DNA from: Chrysoperla carnea
Taxonomy: Eukaryota; Arthropoda; Insecta; Neuroptera; Chrysopidae
Direction of reading: 5' to 3'
DNA: 64,000 nt
Assembly: GCF_905475395.1 (NCBI RefSeq)
Contig: NC_058340.1
Coordinates: 53,856,181-53,920,180, forward strand
The notes below the pieces were generated by a model. That model saw nothing but the letters and a program-made list of their open reading frames with translations. It had not been told where the DNA came from and ran no database searches. Position 1 is the first letter of the stretch; every line of letters begins with the position of its first letter. This document shows, piece after piece, positions 35,447 through 47,722 of this stretch. Position numbers and translations under genes: made by a program.

Positions 35447-38400
35447 ATGAGTGATACTACATCTGAAAATAATTCAAATCAGCAAAGACCTAAGGGTTTG
35501 GAAGCATTAAAAAGACATTGTATTGCAAATAAAATTGATGTTGCCCTTTGGGCAATTCGAATGCTTACAATAATATGTGCTATTTTTTATGTAATACCAA
35601 TATTCGGGTAAGTTTTATCATTCTTTAATTGTTGTTCCTGTGAGAATTACATGCATATTTTGAGTACCCCGAACCTCAAAATTATTTGAATTATTAAGTA
35701 GGACTAGTATATAAACTTGTATTTGTCCTAAAAGTTTAGCCACGTCATTTTATTTTTTTTTTTGGTATGTCATTTGCATATTTTCTCTAAAAATATAGCC
35801 TTTGAATAAATTTTTTATGAATATGTCTGTAAATTTTTATATAAAAACTTAATCACATATTTTTATGATAAATTAATTTAATACTGAACTATTCAAGGTC
35901 GAAATAATAGTTAAGTATTATGTTATAATTATAAAAAAAAAAAATTGTTATTTAAATTTTATAACATGTAGCTAAGCGTTGTTTTGTTATAAAGTTCAGA
36001 TAGATGGGACGATTTAAAAAAAATCTGCAACGTTTTTTTACGGGGCCCAATTTTGCAATTCTTATTGTATTGTTTTACTTGACCTATTGACTTAAAATAT
36101 TTAATCTCACTTACAGATATGCAAATATACTCAATATTTCCAAACAAACTAGGGCTACGAAAATTATAAATAGAACAGGCTGCGTAATTTAAACCTAATT
36201 CTAACTTCATGACGGTTTATGTTGCCTATAGAATAAGTTGGTTTAAATATGCGGCTTGGAACTTCCCATAAAGCTCACATGCTTCCCTAGGTATTCCTGT
36301 CAATGGCTATAAAGGCCCAGTTACATTGAGACGTCAAGCAACGTCAAAATCAAATAGAAGTAATTTCAACTTAACATGGATGGCTCTTATTCGGTTTTCA
36401 TGAGCTACCCACCCTCAACATTTACGTCACTTGACGTCTGAATGTAGCTGAACCCTAAAACTCCGGTCCGGTAAAAGTCCGGTTAAGCAGCAGAAAAGAT
36501 AATAATATAATTAATTTGACCCTGAGCGTACACGAAACTCCGGTCCGGTAAAAGTTCGGTTAAGCAGCAGAAAAGATAATAATGTAATTAATTTGACCCT
36601 GAGCGTACACGAAGTTTTTTTTATACTATCAATTTATGCCATTTTTACTACCGATGCAAGTGAGAGAATTTCAAAATATTTTGAAACTTAAGTTTCACAC
36701 CGACTTCAAAAGTTAACCTTCTAGCGCATTCAAACTACAGCTTCATACACTAATAAGTTCTTTTTAGAAGAATTATGTTTTATCTTTTAAAAAAACTACA
36801 AACTAAACGTAAAATATTACTTAGAATATCGATGTCTGGAAAAAAAGTGCCCTCAATTTGGCAGATGAATAAATATAGTGCATTTTGGGAAAAAATTTAA
36901 TAATCGGTTAAAAATGGGTTTTTGCGTTATTAATGACAAATTAAAATTACGAAAAAAGTTTTAAGGAGCAAAATGGACGTAATAAACAGACAAGTAAATT
37001 AAGAACCGTCCTAAATTGGCTCAGAACTCAGTCGGTCCTATCGTACAGCTCCCATTGAAAAACGAAAATTCAAGAACATTGTTAACCGAATATGATGTTA
37101 TCGATTAAATATTTATGGACGGTTTTGTCTTCTTTTTTTAATCAAATCCAAAATTAACGATCCCCTTCGTAGGTTTTTACATTTAATTGTGGCACTATTG
37201 GCACCCTATTCTATGAGGAAATTACCATGCCATGAAAATACACCGTAAATGTTAAATTTCGTAATTTGTTCCAGTGTGAATAGTTTTTTTTTAAATCACG
37301 TAATTGTTTCCTAGGCATAACTATTTTTGAAATAATTCTAAAGACCAAATTATAACCTATTTACTAATGTGTACTCCTTTCCACATTATTTTCAAGAATA
37401 AAATAGATTTTTTACGTGGTACGTTCTCAAATAGGAATTGCACCTGCAGAAGATTACTGGTTACCTTTTCTACCGTTCCTGTCTATCATAAGCTTTTAAT
37501 AGAAACAAATTTGCTCTGAGAGAAAATAATTACTTTAAAAAAATTTATTTAATCAAAGGTCAGCCATTTCCGGAATTTCAGTTAAAAATAAAATGTATAA
37601 AATTAACAATTATTTAAAAACGCTCACGGAAAATTTATATGGATCTCACTAAATAATTTTTCGGTCTATAAGAAATGAAAAATTTAGGGTTTTTCCTTTA
37701 TATATTTTGTAGAATTATTAATTTAATATAAATATTTCAGAATATGAATAATGTAAAATTCTTTGGAACAAGTTATTAATTTATTGATTGATTTTGTATT
37801 TAATTTCAGAAATGCAAACAACACATATAACAAAGTATTATTAGCCAATGCAGCTACAAGTGCATTAAGACTGCACCAACGTTTACCAAGAGTATCATTA
37901 ACAAAGGAATTTCTTGCCGAATTGTTTGCTGAAGACAGTTGCCATTATTTACTATATTCATTAATATTTTTGTATGTGTCACCGGCTACATGTATCCTTT
38001 TAAAAAAACTTTCTTCGCTTAGAGCGCTAAAAATTCTGCACATCTTTTTATTTGATTTCATTATTTTCATTAAATTATTAATATGAAAATATTTATGTAA
38101 TAAAAAATTATTGTATGAAAAAATCTTTTCCATTGTTAAGTCGTAAAAGGTGATTAAAAAAAAAAAAAAAAAAAAAAAAAAACATCTTAAATTATCGTTT
38201 CTAAGAATAATGATGGGCATTTCGAATTATAATTCGACCTTCCTCTTAACCTTGTCTATATTTATATGGCATCTCTACACATAGGAATTTTTTTAACCCG
38301 GAACTGACTTCCATAAGATAGTATCTTCTCTTATTAAGAGTTAACAAAAATCTATTTAAACATGGACCAAGTTAAATTTACATAAATTAATAAATTAAAA

Positions 38401-40815
38401 AGTTGAGTTAAATTTACATTAATTAATGAATCTTGAGAGACAAAAATTTTAATCATGTAATCAACCATTCTATTTAAGAACGTAAAATTGCGAATAGTTA
38501 TTTAATTAAAATTATATGCCCTGCCATAAATATCAGATAACTTGCGCCTTCAAAATCTTGGTTTGTTTGCAGTTCCTTACAAAAGCATTAATACACTTAG
38601 GAGTGATTTGTAATGAATATTGTCTGTTATTTATTAGCTAGAATTTTAGATAGGAATAGTCCATACCAATTAGCAAAAAATATTTGAAAAGTTTGCAACA
38701 AGTAGGTCAGATATGGTAATGTTTCGCTTTGCTCCTTTAAAAAAAACTTTCAATACGAACCTGTGTTAAACATGAGAAGGTCATGGTTAAAAAAATGGAA
38801 ATTTAATATATATTTCTATTCTATATTATTCATTATTTATTAGTAACAATATATTTCTTTAACAGTTGATTTTTAGTGGTTTTGCTTCCTGTTGTTCTTT
38901 TTGCAACCTTACACTCAGCAAGTTATTCACTTACATTATTAGACGTAAGTATTATTATTAATATAATTAAATTATGGTGGATATTATTTGTTTACCTTAC
39001 GGTAATACATTAATGTGCACATGAATGCATATGTGTGTGCTTATACATGGTGGCCTAAGTTATAACAACAAGATTTCATCAGGTGGTAGTTAATAATAAA
39101 ATAATGACAATTTCTCAATTCACTTATAGCTGGAGAGGCATCCTTTTTTAAATAGAAGGTGTTAAAATTTTAGAAAAAAAAATTATAGTGAAAATTGTAA
39201 AAACTTTTGATTAGAAAAAATAGAAATTTGGCACACAATGCCCCAAGCATGAGGCATTGCTTATTATTGTATTTGCAATAAAATCAATGGCGTTAGAGAT
39301 TTTTTCTCTCCAAACTCTACCGTTCGTTAAATTTCGTGATCTATCGCTATAAGCATTAAATCGTGTAGGCTTCTAAACTCGTACTTTTCAATTTTTCTAT
39401 GCAGACTTTTTGGTAATATTCACAAGAATAATCTTTTTCTTCCAAAATTTTACTCTGTATCTAAAAAATGACGTTTTCCTGGCTATGAAATTGTCATTGT
39501 TTTAACGTTGATAACGTTTCTGCTGTTATAACGCGGATTACCCTGTACTATTCAATATTACCTTTTATAATATGATCAGGGAGTAGGAGAAGAAAATACT
39601 TGTCAACCCTGTTTTATCGTCAAGTTTATCGATTTCTTTTTTTGTGAAGCAACCTGTATATAATACATAAATAAGAATGTATGATTATTAATAGCTGAGA
39701 ACAGCCGACTACTATTCATTAAGATAATTACTTATTGATGTTAATTTATGAAACTTTAATCATTTCAATTAAAATAATGTGATTTTAATATTACTATATT
39801 TTATGTCCGATGATTTATTACATTTATTATATAAATATTAGAAAAAAGGAGGTAGGAATAGACTTTGTAAGGTTATAAAATTTGATACAAGAACTTTGAA
39901 TCTGTTTTTCCAAAATAGATAAAAATGATAAGAAAATTTGTAGACTAATTTCTACTTTCGGTACTAGCAAATAAGGCAGAAAAAAGGTAAAAATTTTGGT
40001 ATAGGTGTTCAAAAACGAAATGAGATATTAAGCTGAAATTTTTATAGCGTGTTCAGTACGTAAAAATTGAGGCTAAGTTCGTAAATGAGCAACATAGGTC
40101 AATTGGGTCTTGAGTCCGTAGGACAAATCTTGCAAACCGTTAGAGATAGAACAAAAATTTAAAATGTAAAAAATATTTCTTATAAAAAACTAAACAACTT
40201 TTGTTTGAAAATTTTTTCGTAAACGTCGCTGTTTATCCGTGAGGACCCAAATTAGGATAAAACTTTTTTTTAAATATTGAAATAATTGCAATCTATTTTC
40301 CATAATGGTAGTTCGGAATCCTTGTCAAGTGTTTCTTATGTTCCAGTCGTATTCCAAATCAATCTAATATCTTTATTTACTTCCTTATAGACTTTGGGAC
40401 AAAATTCTTGGTGGGGTGCACGAATATTGATTTCTTTAATAGAACTACAATCAAGAAATATCTTACGCCTTATCAGTTTCACGGAAATTATTTTAATGCC
40501 GTTCACGGTATTTCTAATTTTAATGTAAGTATTTTAGGAAATTTACTTTCAATATCACGTATTAAAAATAAAAATTATTTTTTTAGGGGCCGTGCTGGAT
40601 TATTAACACCATTCATCTACTATCACTTTTTGGTACAACGTTATTTATCTAGACGTAATCCGTACACCAGAAACATGTTCAGAGAATTACGTTTACAAAT
40701 TGAAAATCTTGCACAAAAACCAAATTTACCATTAATCATACGAAAAGCATTATACAGTATGATTACAATTACCACCAAACTTGCACCAGTTCAAGCGCAA
40801 GCTGCAGCTCAATAA
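35447..40815 (+). CDS. Tmem33: Tmem33 / Krueppel homolog 2, ER membrane protein
   Basis: A multi-pass ER and nuclear-envelope protein of the TMEM33/Pom33 family, linked to reticulon shaping and stress signalling. Exons 35447-35607, 37810-37991, 38877-38944, 40391-40524 and 40587-40815 join in frame to 257 aa (human TMEM33 is 247). Diagnostic segments: LLANAATSALRLHQRLP, EDSCHYLLYSLIFLYVSPAT, LLPVVLFATLHSASYSLTLL, RNILRLISFTEIILMPFTVF, GLLTPFIYYHFLVQRYLSRR and NPYTRNMFRELR. Hydrophobic helices lie around residues 33-53, 90-130 and 155-195. AATAAA at 40839-40844 sits 24 bases after the stop. Intron 1 is 2.2 kb and contains a recent 77-base tandem duplication; intron 3 contains a family A repeat. 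In Drosophila the orthologue is called Kr-h2. Confidence 0.95.
36458..36611 (+). repeat. Near-identical tandem duplication, 77-base unit
   Basis: Two head-to-tail units with only about two differences, each carrying CTCCGGTCCGGTAAAAG, GGTTAAGCAGCAGAAAAG and CCTGAGCGTACACGAA. The near identity suggests a young duplication. It lies in Tmem33 intron 1. Confidence 0.9.
38156..38182 (+). repeat. Poly-A tract (27 bases)
   Basis: Uninterrupted A run in Tmem33 intron 2. It could be the tail of a retroposed element, but no recognisable body precedes it. Confidence 0.8.
39985..40257 (-). repeat. Dispersed repeat family A, copy 3
   Basis: In Tmem33 intron 3, opposite in orientation to the copies in Pcf11 intron 1. 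Shared on the plus strand: GGTATAGGTGTT, AAGCTGAAATTTTTATAG, GTTCGTAAATGAGCAACATA, GTCCGTAGGAC and the end ACCCAAATTAGGAT. Truncated at its left side compared with copy 2. Confidence 0.75.
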
Positions 40816-41253
40816 TTGAATCTATGATATTTTTATAAAATAAAACAATAATCTCCGTAAACACAACTTTCTCAGAAACAAAACAAAAGAGTTTTTAAAA
40901 AACTTCTAATTTACCATAATGAGATAATAGAGGTTTTATTGATTTCAATATAATACAGAAAACTTTTAAATGAAAAAGAAAGAGATACTTAAATTTAATT
41001 AAATAATATTTAAAAAAAATATTCGTGCCAGATTATTCGAAAGTGTTCATCATGAAATTTTAATACGCCGGCGTATATTCACGAAACTTAATTTTAATAA
41101 ATGCGTAGTGCATTTTACTTTTAAATTTGCACTTAAAAAAAACTATGTTAATGAGTTTTGCACATTGTATGTGTTTGATATTTGGTTTTTGAAAAATTGA
41201 AAATAGTTGTTTTTTTTTTGTATTATATTAAATTTTTAAAATTTGTCGGAAAA

Positions 41254-42327
41254 TTATATTTCATTTAATTCTGAGAAGCTTTTTTTTTTTGTACTATTAT
41301 ATACTGTTAATTGTTGTAAATCCGTGAATGTTTCATTATAAAATTTTGCCTTTCGTAACACATTTTCATGTTTCATACACAAATTATAGAGGTTGCTTCT
41401 TAATGCATTTTTTTTATAATTCGCTTTAATTTGATTGAATTGAAAGTTCAAATTATTCCCAAATATCGATTTTAAAGCAGAAAACAATAATTTTAACTGT
41501 AAAAAATTATTCTCAAATCACGTTTTATCCGCAATTGCAATAACATCCAGCTTTAATTCCAGATATATTTGAGTAATAATACTTACATAAAAATGAAACC
41601 AGTTAGCGCTACTGAACTACCTCAAAATCATTCAAATTTGTCTATATAAATAACATCCTAATACGTTTCATGTCTATAAGAAATAATGGAAAATTACTGA
41701 GAATGTCAAGATGCGGCTTTTTTAAATTAAGTTAACATAGAAGGTAAAATGCATAGAAAATATTTTCAACATGCAGCCGAAATGCGGAATTCGGTTAGTT
41801 TTAAATATTGAACAGTCGTATATTTTAAAAAAACTTGATATTTTATCTGGTAGGACATGAAACGTGGTGGGAAGTAATCTCTATACATCGAAATGTAGAT
41901 TGGGCGTACTCCAAAGGCCGCATGTTGGTTAATAAATAGGAACTGTTATTATAAAATAGATTCTTTACTCGCGCAATATTAATTTATGACTATTTTTTTT
42001 AAATATGACTCTTTAAAGAAAAAAATCATAAATAGGGAATATTTCAACTTTACCCTCTTTATTTATACTGTTTAACATTTCAAAGAATTTTCTGTAGCTC
42101 AGTCTGATATAATGCCACATTTGTAAAACTACGAGAGTGTAGAATCCGTAAAACAAATGAATAGGAACAAATGCTGTTAAAACTTTTATGATTTTTGACA
42201 TTTTAATCATATAATGTACATATGAATTATGATTTTTTGACAGTATTTTCCTCTCTGTATGGTACTGCCCAACGTGGTTTTTTTTATAAGTGCAATTATA
42301 AAAAAGGCATAATATAAATCGATGCAA
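41254..42327 (-). other. Possible insect chemoreceptor-like fragments (weak)
   Basis: Two minus-strand open stretches in order. The first (42327 to about 42013) encodes a hydrophobic span with FYGFYTLVVLQMWHYIRLSY then RKFFEMLNSI. The second (about 41504 to 41254), after an acceptor-like TTTTTTACAG, encodes SNLYNLCMKHENVLRKAKFY and NETFTDLQQL. The order and style (hydrophobic helix, then RF..LN-like, then an L..LC...E..NE.F pattern) recall the gustatory receptor family. The best donor (AGAGG|GTAAAG) leaves the wrong phase for the second stretch, and no TY.....QF exon follows. It could be a pseudogene or chance. Confidence 0.2.
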
Positions 42328-42410
42328 TTGTACAATTATGAAAATATATTAATTTTCATCCTTTTCACTCCACAAAGACAATTCAAAGGGTGGACCTAGC
42401 AAGTTTTAAG

Positions 42411-42567
42411 AGTAGTGGCGAAAATTCATGATGGTGCTCTATTCCTCAATATACAATGACTAATTGTAATGAAACCGTGAAAAAATCTAAATTTTTTAAA
42501 GCTGAAACAACCAAAATAGTTTATGTGGGGGTGACACACCATTGACACTATTCTAGGGCCGCCACTG
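42411..42567. mobile_element. Small hAT-like terminal-repeat piece
   Basis: The right side reads CTAGGGCCGCCACTG, the inverse of CAGTGGCGGCCCTAG, a sequence resembling hAT-type ends. The left side carries only AGTAGTGGCG in inverse orientation. About 155 bases, non-coding, no clear target duplication. Confidence 0.3.
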
Positions 42568-43707
42568 AAAGACGTACTATATTGTGATAAATCTATAATC
42601 AGATTTTTCAAAATTAAATGATTTATAATCTCAAATAAAATAATTATAGAGAATTTAAACAAATAAAATAGAATTTGTTCCAATTTAATGGCATTTGTAT
42701 TGCAAAACGTATATTTGTAATAATAAAATCATTTTTACGGAAACCATAAAAGTTGGAACATTTTACTATAAAAAAAAATAATAAGAGTAATATATTAAAT
42801 AATTTAAGATTATATCATTTTATTTTTATTATTAAGATATTAATCGTTTATAAACAAAATACTTTTATCAAATAATCTTTAAATATTCTATATATAAAAA
42901 AAAAAAAACAAAGGTGTATTTCTTCAAATTTTGAATGGTGGAATTGTTTGTCCAATAGATATTAATTAGTTTTTTTTTGTTATTATGTTGATATTCATTT
43001 TTTTTAAATGTATGAATACATGTGACTTTTGTTCGAAACTTTTTTTATTTTTTTATCCTTGTCCTTCCTTATTCTTTTAACTTTCTCATATTAACATGTA
43101 AGGATTCAAGATTTCCTACTGTTAAAGGGGTTCTTCTAAGCTTCCAAAGTGTAACCATCTCTCTTCTAAATTTCATCAAAACGAGACTGGGCGATTTTCA
43201 CATCAAAGTAACAAGTAAGTATAGATATATTATTCGTAAGGAATCAAGATTTCCATAGATATGGGAAATCACTCGCTGTAAAAAAGTAGCCTTTGACCGA
43301 GCTAGAATTATTTTCTTATTTTAATCTATGACCCTTGCTGTGCTCAAATTCAATCTTCATAGTTCTTATTAAGGATGTACGACCACCAAGGATTTTAATT
43401 AAAAGATTGTTTTTTTATATGAAGTTGGACTAAGTTTCAACTCTTAATCTAAAACTACCTTTGTGCTAGTACTACCTTGATAGCTGCTTGGAAAACCAAC
43501 TATACAATAAATCTCACCATTTTAATAATAGTGTACATAATATGAATCCCTTATGAAAGAAATAATAAATTATTGATGTTTGGTGCACTTGCAAAGTTCC
43601 AGTTTCATAAAGGTAGGTAGAAATAAATTACTTACTTCTTGTTGAAATGTGTATCAAAAAGGATACTAATAATAAAGAACAAAAAAATCAAAGTTTATAA
43701 TAAATTG

Positions 43708-43713
43708 TTTATT
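43708..43713 (-). terminator. RpS3 polyadenylation signal
   Basis: AATAAA on the minus strand, 12 bases after the TAA stop of RpS3. Implies a 3' UTR of only a few tens of bases, normal for ribosomal protein mRNAs. Confidence 0.7.
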
Positions 43714-43724
43714 AAATTACTAAA

Positions 43725-45635
<1,911 letters not shown>

Positions 45636-45797
45636 TTTTACAGACAAGCACACGATTTACATACAGATCGGAAAGAGAAACTAGAAAGATTTTTCAGACA
45701 TTACTAATAGAGTGAGCTAGTATATCAATAGTATTGCGCATGCTCTATTTTTACTATTACCGCGAAAAATATTTTAGTCAAAATATTTTAATTATCT

Positions 45798-46010
45798 TAA
45801 ATATGTGAATAAATAAATTTAAACACTTTAATTTTCGCTTAACCACTTTATTATATTTTATAATGCGACATGTTTCGGATGTTGCTCCATATTCAACTAA
45901 CTGCAGTTGAATATGGAGTAATATCCGAAACATGTCGCATTATTAAATATAATAAAGTGGTTAATCGAAAATTAAAGTATTTAAATTTATTTATTTACAT
46001 AACATATTTA
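45798..46010. mobile_element. Fold-back element (long hairpin)
   Basis: A 213-base near-palindrome centred on CTGCAG near 45902. The left arm carries AACCACTTTATTATATTTTA, GCGACATGTTTCGGAT and CTCCATATTCAACT; the right arm repeats these inverted (AGTTGAATATGGAG, ATCCGAAACATGTCGC, AATAAAGTGGTTAA) with few mismatches. No coding capacity. It lies just upstream of RpS3. Confidence 0.85.
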
Positions 46011-47149
46011 AAACTATGGAAAACCACAAATTAAAGCTCTCTACCATGAATATTTTAATTAACTTTTATGATTTGTACGTTTTTATTCACTTATTTATTG
46101 GAGTATAAATAAAGTGTTAATTAAAAATTTTATTAAACACGTTAAGGTTTGCATTATATTAAAATCTGTAATAAAACAAGTTATAATATAACTATTAAAT
46201 GCAAATTTTAAATTTGATTTTCACATTTTACAAAAGAACAAGTTAATGTAAATATTTCCAATTGCTTGTTTTAAAAAATTTAATTTCTTATTAAAATCTT
46301 GATTTTAATTATGTATTTACCATACATCATTTTCAGGGCTCAGTACCCAAAAATAAAATATATATTTTTTCAAGCAATTTCATTATCATATAGACTGATT
46401 AAGGTTTGTTAATATATTTCTATTTTATCAGTTTTCAAATTGATTATAAAATCTCTAGCCATATATAGATTATTTTTGTGATTAATGCAACTATACAAAA
46501 CAAAACCCTTGATGCTGAAATCGCAATTCAAACATATAACTTTTGGTACGGCATACTAAAAAGTACAATTATAAGGAGGTTCAATCAAACACGCTTCAAA
46601 TTTATTTTGAAGCGAGTACTTCATACAAATTCGACATATACTGCGTGTATTTATTCTGTGATAACAAGCATATAAAAAACTGATAGTAATTATCAATGCT
46701 GTAAAAAACAGTTTAGCATTAAAAAAAATTATATTATTAAAAATCATATTTCTTTATTCTCTTTTTATTCAAAACTCTAAATTCGTTTCTTTACAAATAA
46801 AAAATAATTGTGAGGCGAAGTTTTAATTCTTTTCAATCAAACTGAGTGAACTGCTAGTATTGTTGCTAATTTAGAATTCAAAATTTATCAAATTTTAAAA
46901 TTTATTAGTTTATGTTTAACGTTATTTTTAGCTCAGAATCGAAAATTTAAAGGAGTGTTATCAAAAGTGTCTTATTCTGAAACCATCTTAATCAAACAAG
47001 TGCTATAGAAACATTAGGGTATTATCGTTAGTCAAAAATAAATTATGAAATTTGAAAAAAGTTAAAATTTATGTAAAAATAAACTTAAATATTCTGATTT
47101 CGTGTCATAAAAGCACATTTTTATTTTAAAATATTAAAATTAAAAATCA

Positions 47150-47415
47150 TAATTTTTAAACTGTATATCACGTGACCTAAAACGCGGGTAAGCCCTGCTG
47201 TGATGTCATAGCGGTATGAGTCATAGACCATCAATTAGTTCAGTGTAGACAGCTGGGTATAATATATACATAGATAATAAGTATTTATATTTATTATAAT
47301 CAGATGTCTATGAATATATCTGTCAAAATTATTTGTGTTATTTCGTATAATGATACCCATATTACGTCATCAAATTGGATGCCCGCGTTTTTGACAGTTT
47401 AAAAAAGGTTTAAAA
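47150..47415. mobile_element. Imperfect terminal-inverted-repeat element
   Basis: The left end TTTTTAAACTGTATATCACG followed by AAAACGCGGG is mirrored at the right by CCCGCGTTTTTGACAGTTTA plus an A run. The arms also share a TGATG(T/A)(C/A)(G)TCAT-type core. A decayed MITE-like element ending about 300 bases before the cathepsin start codon. Confidence 0.5.
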
Positions 47416-47722
47416 TTAAATTTAAGTTTTTGGCAAGATTAATTAGCAAAATCAACATTTTGAAGTACTTTTTCAAAAATAGTGGAATATCCTTTTGTTT
47501 TATTAATTTCGCCCTGTAGTTAATTTTTCGTACTAAAATGTAAAAAAATATTGTACTAATGTCTATGAAAAATTTACTAAAAAATGCATAAAGTGGTTAC
47601 AGCAAATCTGTTATTATGACGTAAAAAACTGGTTTTAAATAAATGAGTACATACTATATTTATCTGAATACATATTTTTACAATAATTAATAATAAATAA
47701 CATAATTTAATAAATAACGATA

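Larger units (their letters stand above)
40816..43724. other. Convergent intergenic region between Tmem33 and RpS3
   Basis: Starts with the Tmem33 polyadenylation signal and ends with the RpS3 signal (TTTATT on plus at 43708-43713, 12 bases past the RpS3 stop, implying a very short 3' UTR). Between them are the chemoreceptor-like fragments at 41254-42327 and a small hAT-like terminal-repeat piece at 42411-42567. A pair of AAGGA(T/A)TCAAGATTTCC direct repeats lies near 43100 and 43238. The rest is featureless AT-rich DNA. Confidence 0.55.
45636..47722. other. Divergent intergenic region between RpS3 and the cathepsin gene
   Basis: Contains the RpS3 5' UTR and promoter at its left edge, the fold-back element at 45798-46010, and an imperfect terminal-repeat element at about 47150-47415. 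Remaining sequence is AT-rich without recognisable signals. Confidence 0.5.

Noticed and set aside
41580-41675. Possible middle exon between TTATAG acceptor and GTAAGT donor (minus)
   Set aside because: All three frames contain stops.
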